DNA from: Paucilactobacillus hokkaidonensis JCM 18461
GTDB lineage: Bacteria; Bacillota; Bacilli; Lactobacillales; Lactobacillaceae
Length of the DNA stretch: 64,000 nt
Direction of reading: 5' to 3'
NCBI RefSeq assembly: GCF_000829395.1
Contig: NZ_AP014680.1
Coordinates: 2,213,986-2,277,985, forward strand
The number at the start of each line of letters is the position of its first letter. The stretch's first letter is position 1. Below, in pieces: positions 27,233 to 35,826 of this stretch. The notes under the pieces were generated by a model. It worked only from the letters and a program-made list of their open reading frames with translations, made no database searches and had not been told where the DNA came from. The translations under genes were made by a program, and so were the position numbers.

Positions 27233-30200
27233 TTAAATTTCAACCAACTGATTGACTGCTAACAAGTATAAATATTTATGGGCGACCGGTTTATTGGTCA
27301 TTTGCTTGAGTGCCTGTCCATACAAGTTAACTTGACCACGATACCGTTGAACGATTTTTTCAACAGCCTGTGTTTGATTATCACCACGTACCTGATCCGT
27401 TTTATAATCAAATAAAATCACATTATCATCATTTTCCAAGTATCCATCGATAATTCCATGAATCAAGATTCGTTCAGTTGGATCACTAAGTTGTGCAAAC
27501 AATTGACTCCCATTTAACAACATTGAAAATGGAACTTCTCGCTTTAATCGTTGTGGTTGCAATAGAATTTGTTGCCCTAATTCTGTTTTGAAAAATTGCA
27601 AAATTTGTTGCCGATTAATACGTTGGGCTACTTCTTTCGTGATCGTGTTCGCCACTGCTAACCGAGTAATTACTTGCTCCACTGCTTCAATGGTTGGTTG
27701 TTGCTGTAAATCAAGGGTCTGTAACACTAAATGGGTTGCAGTTCCAACGTCGGCCGCACTTGGAATTGTCGTTTTTTGCATAAACCTCGGTTGTCCAAGG
27801 TCGGCACTCACATAACGCCCTTTTTGCCGTGCGCTGGGATCAAACTCTAATTGCCCCAACTGCGAATTATCCGGATCTTCAAACAAACGTTTGATTTCAG
27901 AAACGGATTGATAGGCCGTCGTCATCGTTGCCGCAACATGTTGATAGTTAAAATGTAATACCTGTTTAATAGCTTCCTGACTACTTTGCTCGATATCCAT
28001 ATCACTTACTGACTGTGTTAATTGATCTTGAATAGCAAGATCTTCATCTGGCTGCTTATCTTCGTCGCCTTGATTTAGATCTTTGGCAGTGCTAATTTTC
28101 ACTTTAAAACTAGTTGGATCGCCACTGAGGCCAGACCAAACTGCATCCGTAGTCAATAAATTTGTATCAAACTTAGGATTTCGGATCAAGCTCATTCCAA
28201 TCCAGTCCATAAAATTATTTGTTTGGGCTCGAATTTGATCGGGTAACTGCATTTGGTCACTTTGAAATGCACGCTGCCAGTTATTAATTGCCTGGTCAAT
28301 CTTTGGATATGTTCCTACAATTAACAACCGTTGTTCTGCCCGCGTTAATGCAACGTATAACAACCGCATCTGTTCGGCCTGATCCTTACGGTTAACCGTA
28401 TCTTTTAAAATCTGCTTTTGTAATGTATCAATTTTGACTCGTTCATCCGTCAAATACGTAATTCCGATTCCGTCACGTGCATCCAAAATATAATCTTGCC
28501 GTAACCGATCCTTATTAAAATGGTGTGTCGCATCCATTAAGAAGACAACCGGAAATTCCAATCCCTTACTAGCATGGATTGTCATCACCGAAACCGTGTT
28601 ATTTGTAGTTTGTGCCGGTGCTTCACCCAAATCTTGATTTTGACGCTGCATTTGCTCAATGAAACGGACAAACTGAAATAAGCCCTTAAAACTACTATCT
28701 TCGTAAACGTGTGCCCGCTCATACAATGCATGTAAATTAGCTTGTCGCTGCCGGCCACCGGGCATACCACCAACATAGTCTAAGAAACCAGTCGTTTCAT
28801 AAATATCCCAGATCAATTTTACTAACCTATTTTGGTTTGCAATTAGTTTAAACTGGTTCAATTGATTCAAAAAGCGATCAATCTTTTCATAAATTTGTTG
28901 AGCGTAGTCACTGGCAGTATTAACATCGAATTGATCATGAAAAGACAAAACAGCCGCAAAATATTCATCTGTTTGATTTTGAATTTTCAAATAGGCCAGT
29001 GCATTTTCATCCAGTCCCACAATTGGTGAACGTAACACTGCCACTAGTGGAATATCCTGGTATGGATTATCAATGATCCGTAATAACGACATCATAATCC
29101 GAATCTCAGTTGCTTGAAAATAGTTTTGCGCATCATTAACAGTCACTGGAATTTCCAAGCGACTAAATTGTTCCACAATCAAATTATTATTATTTCGTGT
29201 TGAAACTAATAGCGTGATATCGTCATATGTGATTGGCCGCATTGCTTTGTTTTCTCGGTCATAAAGTTGCTCGCCTTGCTCAATCATTGCTTTAATCCGT
29301 TGGCCCACCATCTGAACCTCACCCGTCATCTTGTCATCAGGAACTAGCTGTAACTCATCTGGTGAAGTTGTAATGTTTGACTCATATAGTAATATTTCTG
29401 TGGGTACTTGCTCTTCAGGATAATCAGTTGCACCATACTTTAACTCAGCAGCTTGATCATAATCCATTTCCCCAACCTTTTTATCCATCAACTGCTTGAA
29501 TATTAAATTAGTAAAGTCAGTCACATTTTTAACTGAACGAAAGTTTTCAGCTAAAATAATGGCTTCGCCGTCGTCTGCTTTAGGTTGTTGATATTGCTCA
29601 TATTTGCGTAAAAACAAGCTCGGATCAGCCAATCGAAACTGATAGATTGATTGTTTTACATCCCCCACCATGAATAAATTACCAGGGTGATCACTAGTCA
29701 GCGTCTGCAAAATACTTTCTTGCAATTGGTTAGTATCTTGATATTCATCAACCATGATTTCACTATAATGTGCTTGTAATTGCTTAATCACACTCTGTCC
29801 ATCGGTGGAATTACTAGTCAAAATATCGAATGCATAGTGTTCCAAATCACTAAAATCTAACACATGCCGTTGTTGCTTTTCTGCTTGATACGCCTGTCGA
29901 TATTGCCAGGTAACGTCTGCCAGCGTGGTGACGACTTTTTGCGATGCATGCATAACATTTAATGTTTGTTGCTCATCTAATGCAAAATAAGTCGTTGCCA
30001 AACTTTGTAATTGCTTTTTACATTCATTGCGTGTGTCTTTAATCCCTGCAAAAATAACTTTAGCTTCTTCATCTTTAGGGCCATACAATCTACTAAACTT
30101 TAAGCTTAGCAATTTTGCCCGAATCTCATTCCAAGCAGCAGACGAAACTAGCTCTGACACCTCATCAAGTTGCATCAATTCATCTTCTAAGACAACCTTG

Positions 30201-30943
30201 ACTTTACTAAATTCATCCCCGCTAGCTTGCATTAAGCTAGCATTCAAATCAGCTGAAATTTGCTGCAGTGTACCGGTCAACACGGGTAAAACTTGTTGCT
30301 GATAAAAATCTGATTTAGTGATACTAACATCATTGACCGCATATAATTGTGGTAACTGCTGCAACCATTGCTGAGGTGCTGGAGTTGCATTAGCAAATGA
30401 ATCCAATTGACTCACCACATTGGCCAAGCCATCATCCCCACGATCATTGGAAAAGTTTTGCGTTAATTGCTCAAATGCAGCATCCTGCGTTGCATACAGA
30501 GTTTCTCGCACTTCATCCCAAACAGATCGCGTCAATAAAATTCGTTCTGTACTATCAGTTAGTAACCGAAACTGAGGATCCAAATCAATTAAATAGTAAT
30601 ATCGTTTAATTAAATGTAAACAAAACGCATGCAATGTACTGATGTCCGCAATACCTAACTGATTAATCTCCATTCGTAAGCGTTGTTTCAATTCATAATC
30701 TTTGGTCTTGTCGACCGCCTGTCGTAAAGCTTGTTGAATCCGATCACGCATCCCCTTTGCGGCTGCATCAGTAAACGTCACTACCAATAGATTCGCTACA
30801 CTGGCGCCATGCAATATTTTTTGGATTACCCGTTCAACCAAAACAGATGTTTTTCCTGAACCAGCAGAAGCAGAAACCAAGATGTTCTGATCTTGGTCAA
30901 TGATTGCTTGTTGTTGTTGCGGCGTAAAATTAGTTGCACTCAT
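27233..30943 (-). CDS. addA: ATP-dependent helicase/nuclease subunit A (AddA/RexA)
   Basis: 1236 residues. UvrD-like superfamily 1 helicase with Walker A VSASAGSGKTSVLVERV near residue 20, Walker B IMVDEYQDTNQLQ, motif VMTIHASKGLEFPVVFL, YVALTRAEQRL, and a C-terminal PD-(D/E)xK nuclease with IDGYLENDDNVILFDYKTDQ. AddAB (RexAB) resects double-strand breaks to a Chi site and loads RecA. Its ATG shares one base with the addB stop (TAATG), so the pair is coupled. No promoter of its own is seen. Confidence 0.95.
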   Translation of the reverse strand: MSATNFTPQQQQAIIDQDQNILVSASAGSGKTSVLVERVIQKILHGASVANLLVVTFTDAAAKGMRDRIQQALRQAVDKTKDYELKQRLRMEINQLGIADISTLHAFCLHLIKRYYYLIDLDPQFRLLTDSTERILLTRSVWDEVRETLYATQDAAFEQLTQNFSNDRGDDGLANVVSQLDSFANATPAPQQWLQQLPQLYAVNDVSITKSDFYQQQVLPVLTGTLQQISADLNASLMQASGDEFSKVKVVLEDELMQLDEVSELVSSAAWNEIRAKLLSLKFSRLYGPKDEEAKVIFAGIKDTRNECKKQLQSLATTYFALDEQQTLNVMHASQKVVTTLADVTWQYRQAYQAEKQQRHVLDFSDLEHYAFDILTSNSTDGQSVIKQLQAHYSEIMVDEYQDTNQLQESILQTLTSDHPGNLFMVGDVKQSIYQFRLADPSLFLRKYEQYQQPKADDGEAIILAENFRSVKNVTDFTNLIFKQLMDKKVGEMDYDQAAELKYGATDYPEEQVPTEILLYESNITTSPDELQLVPDDKMTGEVQMVGQRIKAMIEQGEQLYDRENKAMRPITYDDITLLVSTRNNNNLIVEQFSRLEIPVTVNDAQNYFQATEIRIMMSLLRIIDNPYQDIPLVAVLRSPIVGLDENALAYLKIQNQTDEYFAAVLSFHDQFDVNTASDYAQQIYEKIDRFLNQLNQFKLIANQNRLVKLIWDIYETTGFLDYVGGMPGGRQRQANLHALYERAHVYEDSSFKGLFQFVRFIEQMQRQNQDLGEAPAQTTNNTVSVMTIHASKGLEFPVVFLMDATHHFNKDRLRQDYILDARDGIGITYLTDERVKIDTLQKQILKDTVNRKDQAEQMRLLYVALTRAEQRLLIVGTYPKIDQAINNWQRAFQSDQMQLPDQIRAQTNNFMDWIGMSLIRNPKFDTNLLTTDAVWSGLSGDPTSFKVKISTAKDLNQGDEDKQPDEDLAIQDQLTQSVSDMDIEQSSQEAIKQVLHFNYQHVAATMTTAYQSVSEIKRLFEDPDNSQLGQLEFDPSARQKGRYVSADLGQPRFMQKTTIPSAADVGTATHLVLQTLDLQQQPTIEAVEQVITRLAVANTITKEVAQRINRQQILQFFKTELGQQILLQPQRLKREVPFSMLLNGSQLFAQLSDPTERILIHGIIDGYLENDDNVILFDYKTDQVRGDNQTQAVEKIVQRYRGQVNLYGQALKQMTNKPVAHKYLYLLAVNQLVEI

Positions 30944-33900
30944 TAGTCTTGCTCCTCCTTTAATAGTTCAAAGACTTCCTTAGCATCCAGTGATTGTAAT
31001 TGCCGATAACTATTTTCCGGTAACATCGCATCAAACTGAAAAATATCTTTATATGGTGAATACTGCAGCGCCGTCTGTTGATTAGGCCACTTAACCGGAT
31101 TTAAATTAGTTTCTCCCGCAAATATATGTTGTGCAGCGTATTGAATCCGTTCACGATTACGTTTTAACAGCAATTCCATTTGTTCGGGTGTTACCAATTC
31201 TTTTCCCGAAAAACCACCTTTACTTTTTTTATATAATGGATAAATATCTGAATGACCATAAGTATCATCAAGCTGTGTATCCAATTGATCCAATAAATTA
31301 GGATCACTAAGTAATAGCCCCTTATATTTATTTTGTTTTAATTTTGCCTGCCCTAATCCTTTAGTAATATCTGCCTGCTTAAATTTCGGATTTTGAATAT
31401 GCATGTACAGCGCACCCGCTAGTTTACTATTTGGATCAACGTCTAAGTGATCTAAATTTAATTCTACTGCGTTTAAATACGTCAACATTTGCATTGCTAA
31501 GCCGTAATACGCATCACCAAATTTAAAGTCTCGTTTGCCTGATTTATAATCGACAATTCCTAAATAATTCCCGGTAGCTGTGGTTAGTTGATCAATTCGA
31601 TCAATCTTCCCCCGAACATTAACCTGCCGATTATCTGGTAGCTCAAATTTTAAAGCATCTAAGCCCGTTTGATCTTGAATTTGACCAAACAACACCTCAG
31701 TTTTAGTTGGTCGCATTGGCGTATATTGACTTTGCTGATACAAAGCCTGCCCCATTTGATGAACAGTGGCACTCAATTGGCCACCGATATACTTCATTCT
31801 AGCCGAGCTGGCTAAAATAATAAATTGTGGCGCTTGGCTAACATTGTCGATTACCTGGTTGATTAAATCGTCTAATTGCGACTGACTAAGTTCCTTCATC
31901 GGCACCTTCAATTGTTGAATCCGTTTAATCAATTGGTCTAACGTTGCATGAAAGAACTCACCTGTATTGGCTGGCGATAATTCAAACATATCTCGTTCTT
32001 TAAGCTTCAATCCAAACTTTAAGAAATAAGCATATTCATTTTCATAAAATTCCTCTAATTTAGAAACCGACGTATTAATCGTGTCACCGTACAGTCCCGT
32101 TACAATTTCCGGCTTTAATTTAGCTGGAATATTTTTATAATCTAAACTTTTTAAGACAGTTTCTAGTTTGGCATTACTTTGTGGCAATGTCTTTAATTGA
32201 CGATAAATAAACCGCCAAATCAGTGGTATTTCAGTATGTTGGTCAACTGCTTGTCGGCCAATTTGAACCAACGAACCAATCGTGGCATCCGGTGCACTGA
32301 CATATGGGGCCACCTTTGTTTCATTAATAAGTGGCAATTGATGATAATTAACTGGGTTTAATTTAAAAAATTTCTGAATTGCAAGCACGTATTCGGATGC
32401 CTGAATTGCTTGTCCCTGATCATCTACTTGAGGGTAAGACAAATAAAGCCGTTGACATCCGCTCATAAACCCTAGGTAATTAACAAATGGTTCATTCGCA
32501 AGTTGTTCCACGCCACCAGCAGGTAAATACTGCTCATCATCCAAATACCCTTGTAAAATTGTTTTATCCTGATCTGAAAGTAGCCCTCGCTCACTTGGAA
32601 TATCTGGCATGACTTGATCAGTGGTACCAATCATAAAAGTAATTTTTCGCTGATTACTCTGCACGATTCCTGTTTCGGACATCATGACCTGATCTAAAGT
32701 TGATGGAATTTGAGAATAAGTGGCCGCACTAAACCCAGCCTGTAATAACGATTGAAAATCATCTGGGTTAAATGGGCGGTCGCCTAGGATGGTGACATAT
32801 TCATCTAATAGGTCACAAAAAGTTTGCCACACCTGCTCTGGTTGTGCCGCTTGATCTAGATCGCCCAGTTCAATTTGACGATCACGCCATACAATTAATT
32901 GTTGGTCCACTCCCTGGTCAATCAAAAATTGATATAAAACAGTGGCTGCTGCTTTGCCATCTTGCGCATTTTCCAAGGCAGCAAATAATGGTGGCAAAGT
33001 TTTCTTAACAAAATGACGAATTAAATTAATTTGAGCCGTATCTGCTACAATTTTGTCGGATTGCACACCCGTATCAGTTTCACGAAAACGATAATATTGC
33101 CAATCATTTTCTTGTAACCAATCATCCCCATGATAGCCAGTTTTTAACAGCCAATTTTCAGTTACTGCTAATGCTTGTCGGAACGAAACAACTGACGCGG
33201 CCATTCCATCCACCTGCGGAATTAACAGTTCTGTTTTTAATAACCGCATCAAATCAGAATAACGATAATAATGTTGCTTAACTGCAAATATTGCATTAAT
33301 CAATTCAACCAATGGATGGTCGTCCATGGCACGTTCATGATCATTAAAAACTGGTACCTGATATTGTTGAAAAACAGGCTCCAATGCATTTGCATAACCA
33401 TCCAAGTGCCTCGTTAAAACTAAAAAGTCACGATACCGATACTTACCAGTCGAAACAAGCTGTCTAATTTGTCTTGCCACTTGCTGTAACTCAGTAAAGC
33501 GATTATCTGCTGTGAACATTTGCAGGTTAAAAGTTTGCTCCAATTCTTCCGGATCAATTTGCGCCATTTTCGCATCCGCAATTAAAAAACGATCTAATTG
33601 TGCTAATTCATTGTCTACTCGAACAGAACTCGCATATTGATCAATAATGATATTAATTTCATGTTGTTTTGCTTGTTGGTACAAATGGTGATATAAGGTC
33701 CCTGATTCGTAAAATAAGTCATTCGGATCTGGTGTCTGCTTTGGATAGGCCTTATCAAGGGTCAGTGAAATTAATACAGACTGTGCGTTGCAAATTAAAG
33801 CTGATACAATTTGTTGTTCACAGGCAGTAAATTGAGAAAACCGATCCAAATAAAAATGGGCATGGCTAAAATCTTGTTCTTCCAAATATTGTGCCAACTG

Positions 33901-34476
33901 ACCATAAATCTCTGCATTTCCCAAATATTGACCACTAACAGCCTGCTCATACGCCGCATAAACTAAAACTAAATCGTGTAGTTTAGCCGTTAAATCATTA
34001 TTGACCCCGTTTAACTGACTAACTAAGTTAGCTAAATCAGCCGCACTAATCCGTGATTGTTTTAATTCTTCTAGCTGATTCGTTAATTCATTAATAAAGC
34101 CTGGTTGATTATACTCACCCGCGAATAACTTCAATTCACCCTGATGGTCACTTATAATTTGAAAGACCAACATATTTAGCCCAGTCGTCGACAGCCGCGG
34201 CGCCTGATAAGCGGCTGTATCTTTCAATAAATACCAGGCCAGCCGACTAAATGAAAATACCTGTAATTTAGATTGCGCATAACTATCTTGTCCGTTACCA
34301 TTTTTTCGTTTTGCCAATTCATCTAACACGTTAATTTCAGACTCAAATTTAATATGATTAGGTACTAAATAATAAAATTGATCATCTGGATAAGTCGCCA
34401 TATCAGCGGCCAATTGATCCAATAATTTTACCTGATGTTCTTTTGCAGCAGTTCCTAAAATAAACCCTAAACTCAT
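30943..34476 (-). CDS. addB: ATP-dependent helicase/nuclease subunit B (RexB/AddB)
   Basis: About 1177 residues from the ATG at 34474-34476 (MSLGFILGTAAKEHQ), supported by GGAGG; the frame is open to 34620, but that part is read out of repeat copy 5. It partners AddA. The C-terminal nuclease motif GIVDYKSGKRDF is present. The N-terminal segment LGTAAKEHQ lacks a proper Walker A, as in lactic acid bacterial RexB, and the place where AddB has an iron-sulfur cysteine (SKLEEFYENEYAYF) has no cysteine, also as expected for RexB. So this subunit probably supplies the second nuclease and scaffold rather than ATP hydrolysis. Confidence 0.93.
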   Translation of the reverse strand: MSLGFILGTAAKEHQVKLLDQLAADMATYPDDQFYYLVPNHIKFESEINVLDELAKRKNGNGQDSYAQSKLQVFSFSRLAWYLLKDTAAYQAPRLSTTGLNMLVFQIISDHQGELKLFAGEYNQPGFINELTNQLEELKQSRISAADLANLVSQLNGVNNDLTAKLHDLVLVYAAYEQAVSGQYLGNAEIYGQLAQYLEEQDFSHAHFYLDRFSQFTACEQQIVSALICNAQSVLISLTLDKAYPKQTPDPNDLFYESGTLYHHLYQQAKQHEINIIIDQYASSVRVDNELAQLDRFLIADAKMAQIDPEELEQTFNLQMFTADNRFTELQQVARQIRQLVSTGKYRYRDFLVLTRHLDGYANALEPVFQQYQVPVFNDHERAMDDHPLVELINAIFAVKQHYYRYSDLMRLLKTELLIPQVDGMAASVVSFRQALAVTENWLLKTGYHGDDWLQENDWQYYRFRETDTGVQSDKIVADTAQINLIRHFVKKTLPPLFAALENAQDGKAAATVLYQFLIDQGVDQQLIVWRDRQIELGDLDQAAQPEQVWQTFCDLLDEYVTILGDRPFNPDDFQSLLQAGFSAATYSQIPSTLDQVMMSETGIVQSNQRKITFMIGTTDQVMPDIPSERGLLSDQDKTILQGYLDDEQYLPAGGVEQLANEPFVNYLGFMSGCQRLYLSYPQVDDQGQAIQASEYVLAIQKFFKLNPVNYHQLPLINETKVAPYVSAPDATIGSLVQIGRQAVDQHTEIPLIWRFIYRQLKTLPQSNAKLETVLKSLDYKNIPAKLKPEIVTGLYGDTINTSVSKLEEFYENEYAYFLKFGLKLKERDMFELSPANTGEFFHATLDQLIKRIQQLKVPMKELSQSQLDDLINQVIDNVSQAPQFIILASSARMKYIGGQLSATVHQMGQALYQQSQYTPMRPTKTEVLFGQIQDQTGLDALKFELPDNRQVNVRGKIDRIDQLTTATGNYLGIVDYKSGKRDFKFGDAYYGLAMQMLTYLNAVELNLDHLDVDPNSKLAGALYMHIQNPKFKQADITKGLGQAKLKQNKYKGLLLSDPNLLDQLDTQLDDTYGHSDIYPLYKKSKGGFSGKELVTPEQMELLLKRNRERIQYAAQHIFAGETNLNPVKWPNQQTALQYSPYKDIFQFDAMLPENSYRQLQSLDAKEVFELLKEEQD

Positions 34477-34492
34477 TACGAACCTCCAAAAT

Positions 34493-34617
34493 AGAGTGCG
34501 AACCAAGGCGCTTAGATGTCGTAGGTTAAGGTAGTCATGGTGATTAATAAAGCGCACTTGCTTTATTGATTGCCATGACTGGCTTAGCCCTAGACATCTG
34601 CCTTGGTGAACACGTTT
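34493..34617 (+). repeat. AGAGTG/CACGTTT hairpin element, copy 5
   Basis: AGAGTG, CGAA, helix 1 CCAAGGC/GCCTTGG, bulge GCTT, helix 2 AGATGTC/GACATCT, GTAGG, helix 3 TTAAG/CTTAG, distal stem GTCATGG...CCATGAC, TGAA, CACGTTT. First of three tandem copies between divergent addB and queT. Confidence 0.9.
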
Positions 34618-34623
34618 CAAAAT

Positions 34624-34749
34624 ACAGTGCGAACCAAGGCGCTTAGATGTCGTAGGTTAAGGTAGTAATGGTGATTAATAAAGCGCACTTGGCTTTATTG
34701 ATTGCCGTTACTGGCTTAACCCTAGACATCTGCCTTGGTGAGCACGTTT
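34624..34749 (+). repeat. AGAGTG/CACGTTT hairpin element, copy 6
   Basis: Starts ACAGTG; otherwise like copy 5, but the distal stem reads GTAATGG against CCGTTAC, which leaves one T:G wobble where copies 5 and 7 have Watson-Crick pairs. 131 bases after copy 5. Confidence 0.9.
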
Positions 34750-34755
34750 CAAAAT

Positions 34756-34882
34756 ACAGTGCGAACCAAGGCGCTTAGAATGTCGTAGGCTAAGATAGTA
34801 ATGGTGATTAATAAAGCGCTCTTGGCTTTATTGATTGCCATTACTGGCTTAGCCCTAGACACCTGCCTTGGTGAACACGTTT
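34756..34882 (+). repeat. AGAGTG/CACGTTT hairpin element, copy 7
   Basis: Starts ACAGTG; distal stem GTAATGG/CCATTAC, changed at both strands relative to copy 5; helix 3 CTAAG/CTTAG. Helix 2 is slightly degenerate (an extra A, and GACACCT on the 3' side). Confidence 0.9.
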
Positions 34883-35028
34883 CAAAAAGTGACCTGATAC
34901 TCAAATTATATCACGAACAGGCCCGTTAATTAGCCAACCAAGAGACAGAATAATTTTGACGTTTAGTAAGTACTGCGGTAGTCTAAGAAGGCATAAAAAT
35001 TTAATATAAGCAAAGGAAGGAATTTGTT

Positions 35029-35547
35029 ATGAATTCTAAGACTAGTTTTTTTGGTATCCGCAACACTGCTGATCTAGCAAAAGTTGCGGTTGTCGCTGCA
35101 CTCTACGTCGTTGTTACGATAGTCTTGGCACCCTTTAGCTTCGGCGCATATCAATTGCGATTGTCAGAAACATTTAATCATCTGGCACTTTTTAACAAAC
35201 GATATGTTTTAGCCGTTACGCTGGGCGTGGCCACTGCTAACATTACTTCACCACTAGGAATCATCGACATTGTTTGGGGAAGTTTCCAAACGTTAGTAAT
35301 GTTAGTGTTGATTCGATTCTTAACCAAACACGTTTCTAATTTAATCGTCAAAATGATTATTGCTATTTTGGTTACTACATTTATGATGTGGATGATTGCA
35401 TTAGAACTTGCTTGGGTTGGAAATGCTGCTTTTTGGCCAACATTTTGGGCTGCTTGGTTATCAACTGGAATTGGTGAATTATTATCAATGAGCGTCGGTG
35501 CTGTTTTGATTTACTTTTTAAATAAAGCGGTTGATCTAAAAAAGTAG
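35029..35547 (+). CDS. queT: QueT family queuosine-precursor transporter
   Basis: 172 residues with about five hydrophobic segments. DLAKVAVVAALYVVVTIVL, GAYQLRLSETFNHLALFN and TSPLGIIDIVWGS are typical of QueT, the substrate-binding (S) subunit of an ECF-type importer for queuosine precursors such as preQ0/preQ1. AAGGAAGG precedes the ATG. I looked for a preQ1 riboswitch upstream and did not find a convincing one. The stop codon TAG overlaps the first bases of repeat copy 8, as metQ does with copy 3. Confidence 0.9.
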   Translation: MNSKTSFFGIRNTADLAKVAVVAALYVVVTIVLAPFSFGAYQLRLSETFNHLALFNKRYVLAVTLGVATANITSPLGIIDIVWGSFQTLVMLVLIRFLTKHVSNLIVKMIIAILVTTFMMWMIALELAWVGNAAFWPTFWAAWLSTGIGELLSMSVGAVLIYFLNKAVDLKK

Positions 35548-35667
35548 AGTGTTCCAGAAGGCGGGTTAGGTTCTGAGCATTAGCATGACTTTCTTGATGA
35601 TCCCTGAACTTTGGGATCATTAAGAAAGTTGGGCTAAGCGCAGGAACCTGCCTTCTGGGACACGTTT
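35546..35667 (+). repeat. AGAGTG/CACGTTT hairpin element, copy 8
   Basis: AGAGTGTT, helix 1 CCAGAAGGC/GCCTTCTGG, bulge GGGTT, helix 2 AGGTTC/GAACCT, helix 3 TTAGC/GCTAA, distal stem GACTTTCTT-ATGATCCC and complement, GGGACACGTTT. Same strand as queT and fused to its stop codon. Confidence 0.88.
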
Positions 35668-35678
35668 GATCAACAATA

Positions 35679-35733
35679 ATTTGGATCCAAAAAAAAGATA
35701 TGACACTTGCCATATCTTTTTTTGGGTCCAAAT
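35679..35733. terminator. Strong hairpin terminator after queT and repeat copy 8
   Basis: Arms of about 20 bases (ATTTGGA-CC, A-run, AAGATATG and complement) with a short ACACTTGC loop and T-run; symmetric, so it could act on both strands. It separates queT from the epimerase gene. Confidence 0.8.
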
Positions 35734-35826
35734 TTACCTTAATTATCTTGACATTCTTTTCTAATACTATGTATGCTGGTACCAATTTACATCCATCTGC
35801 CGCTAAATAGAAATGAGGAATTTAAC

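Noticed and set aside
34477..34620. N-terminal extension of the addB frame (48 codons)
   Set aside because: It is read through repeat copy 5; GGAGG and the RexB-like N-terminus support the ATG at 34476.
34493..34882. Tandem array resembling a CRISPR
   Set aside because: The units are ~125-nt hairpins repeated end to end with 6-nt gaps; there are no short repeats with unique spacers and no cas genes.
34883..35028. preQ1 riboswitch upstream of queT
   Set aside because: QueT genes often have one, but neither the preQ1-I nor preQ1-II core can be read here; only a weak hairpin around TTAG...CTAA.
35381..35785. 134-codon minus-strand frame
   Set aside because: It is antisense to queT, repeat copy 8 and a terminator; no family resemblance.
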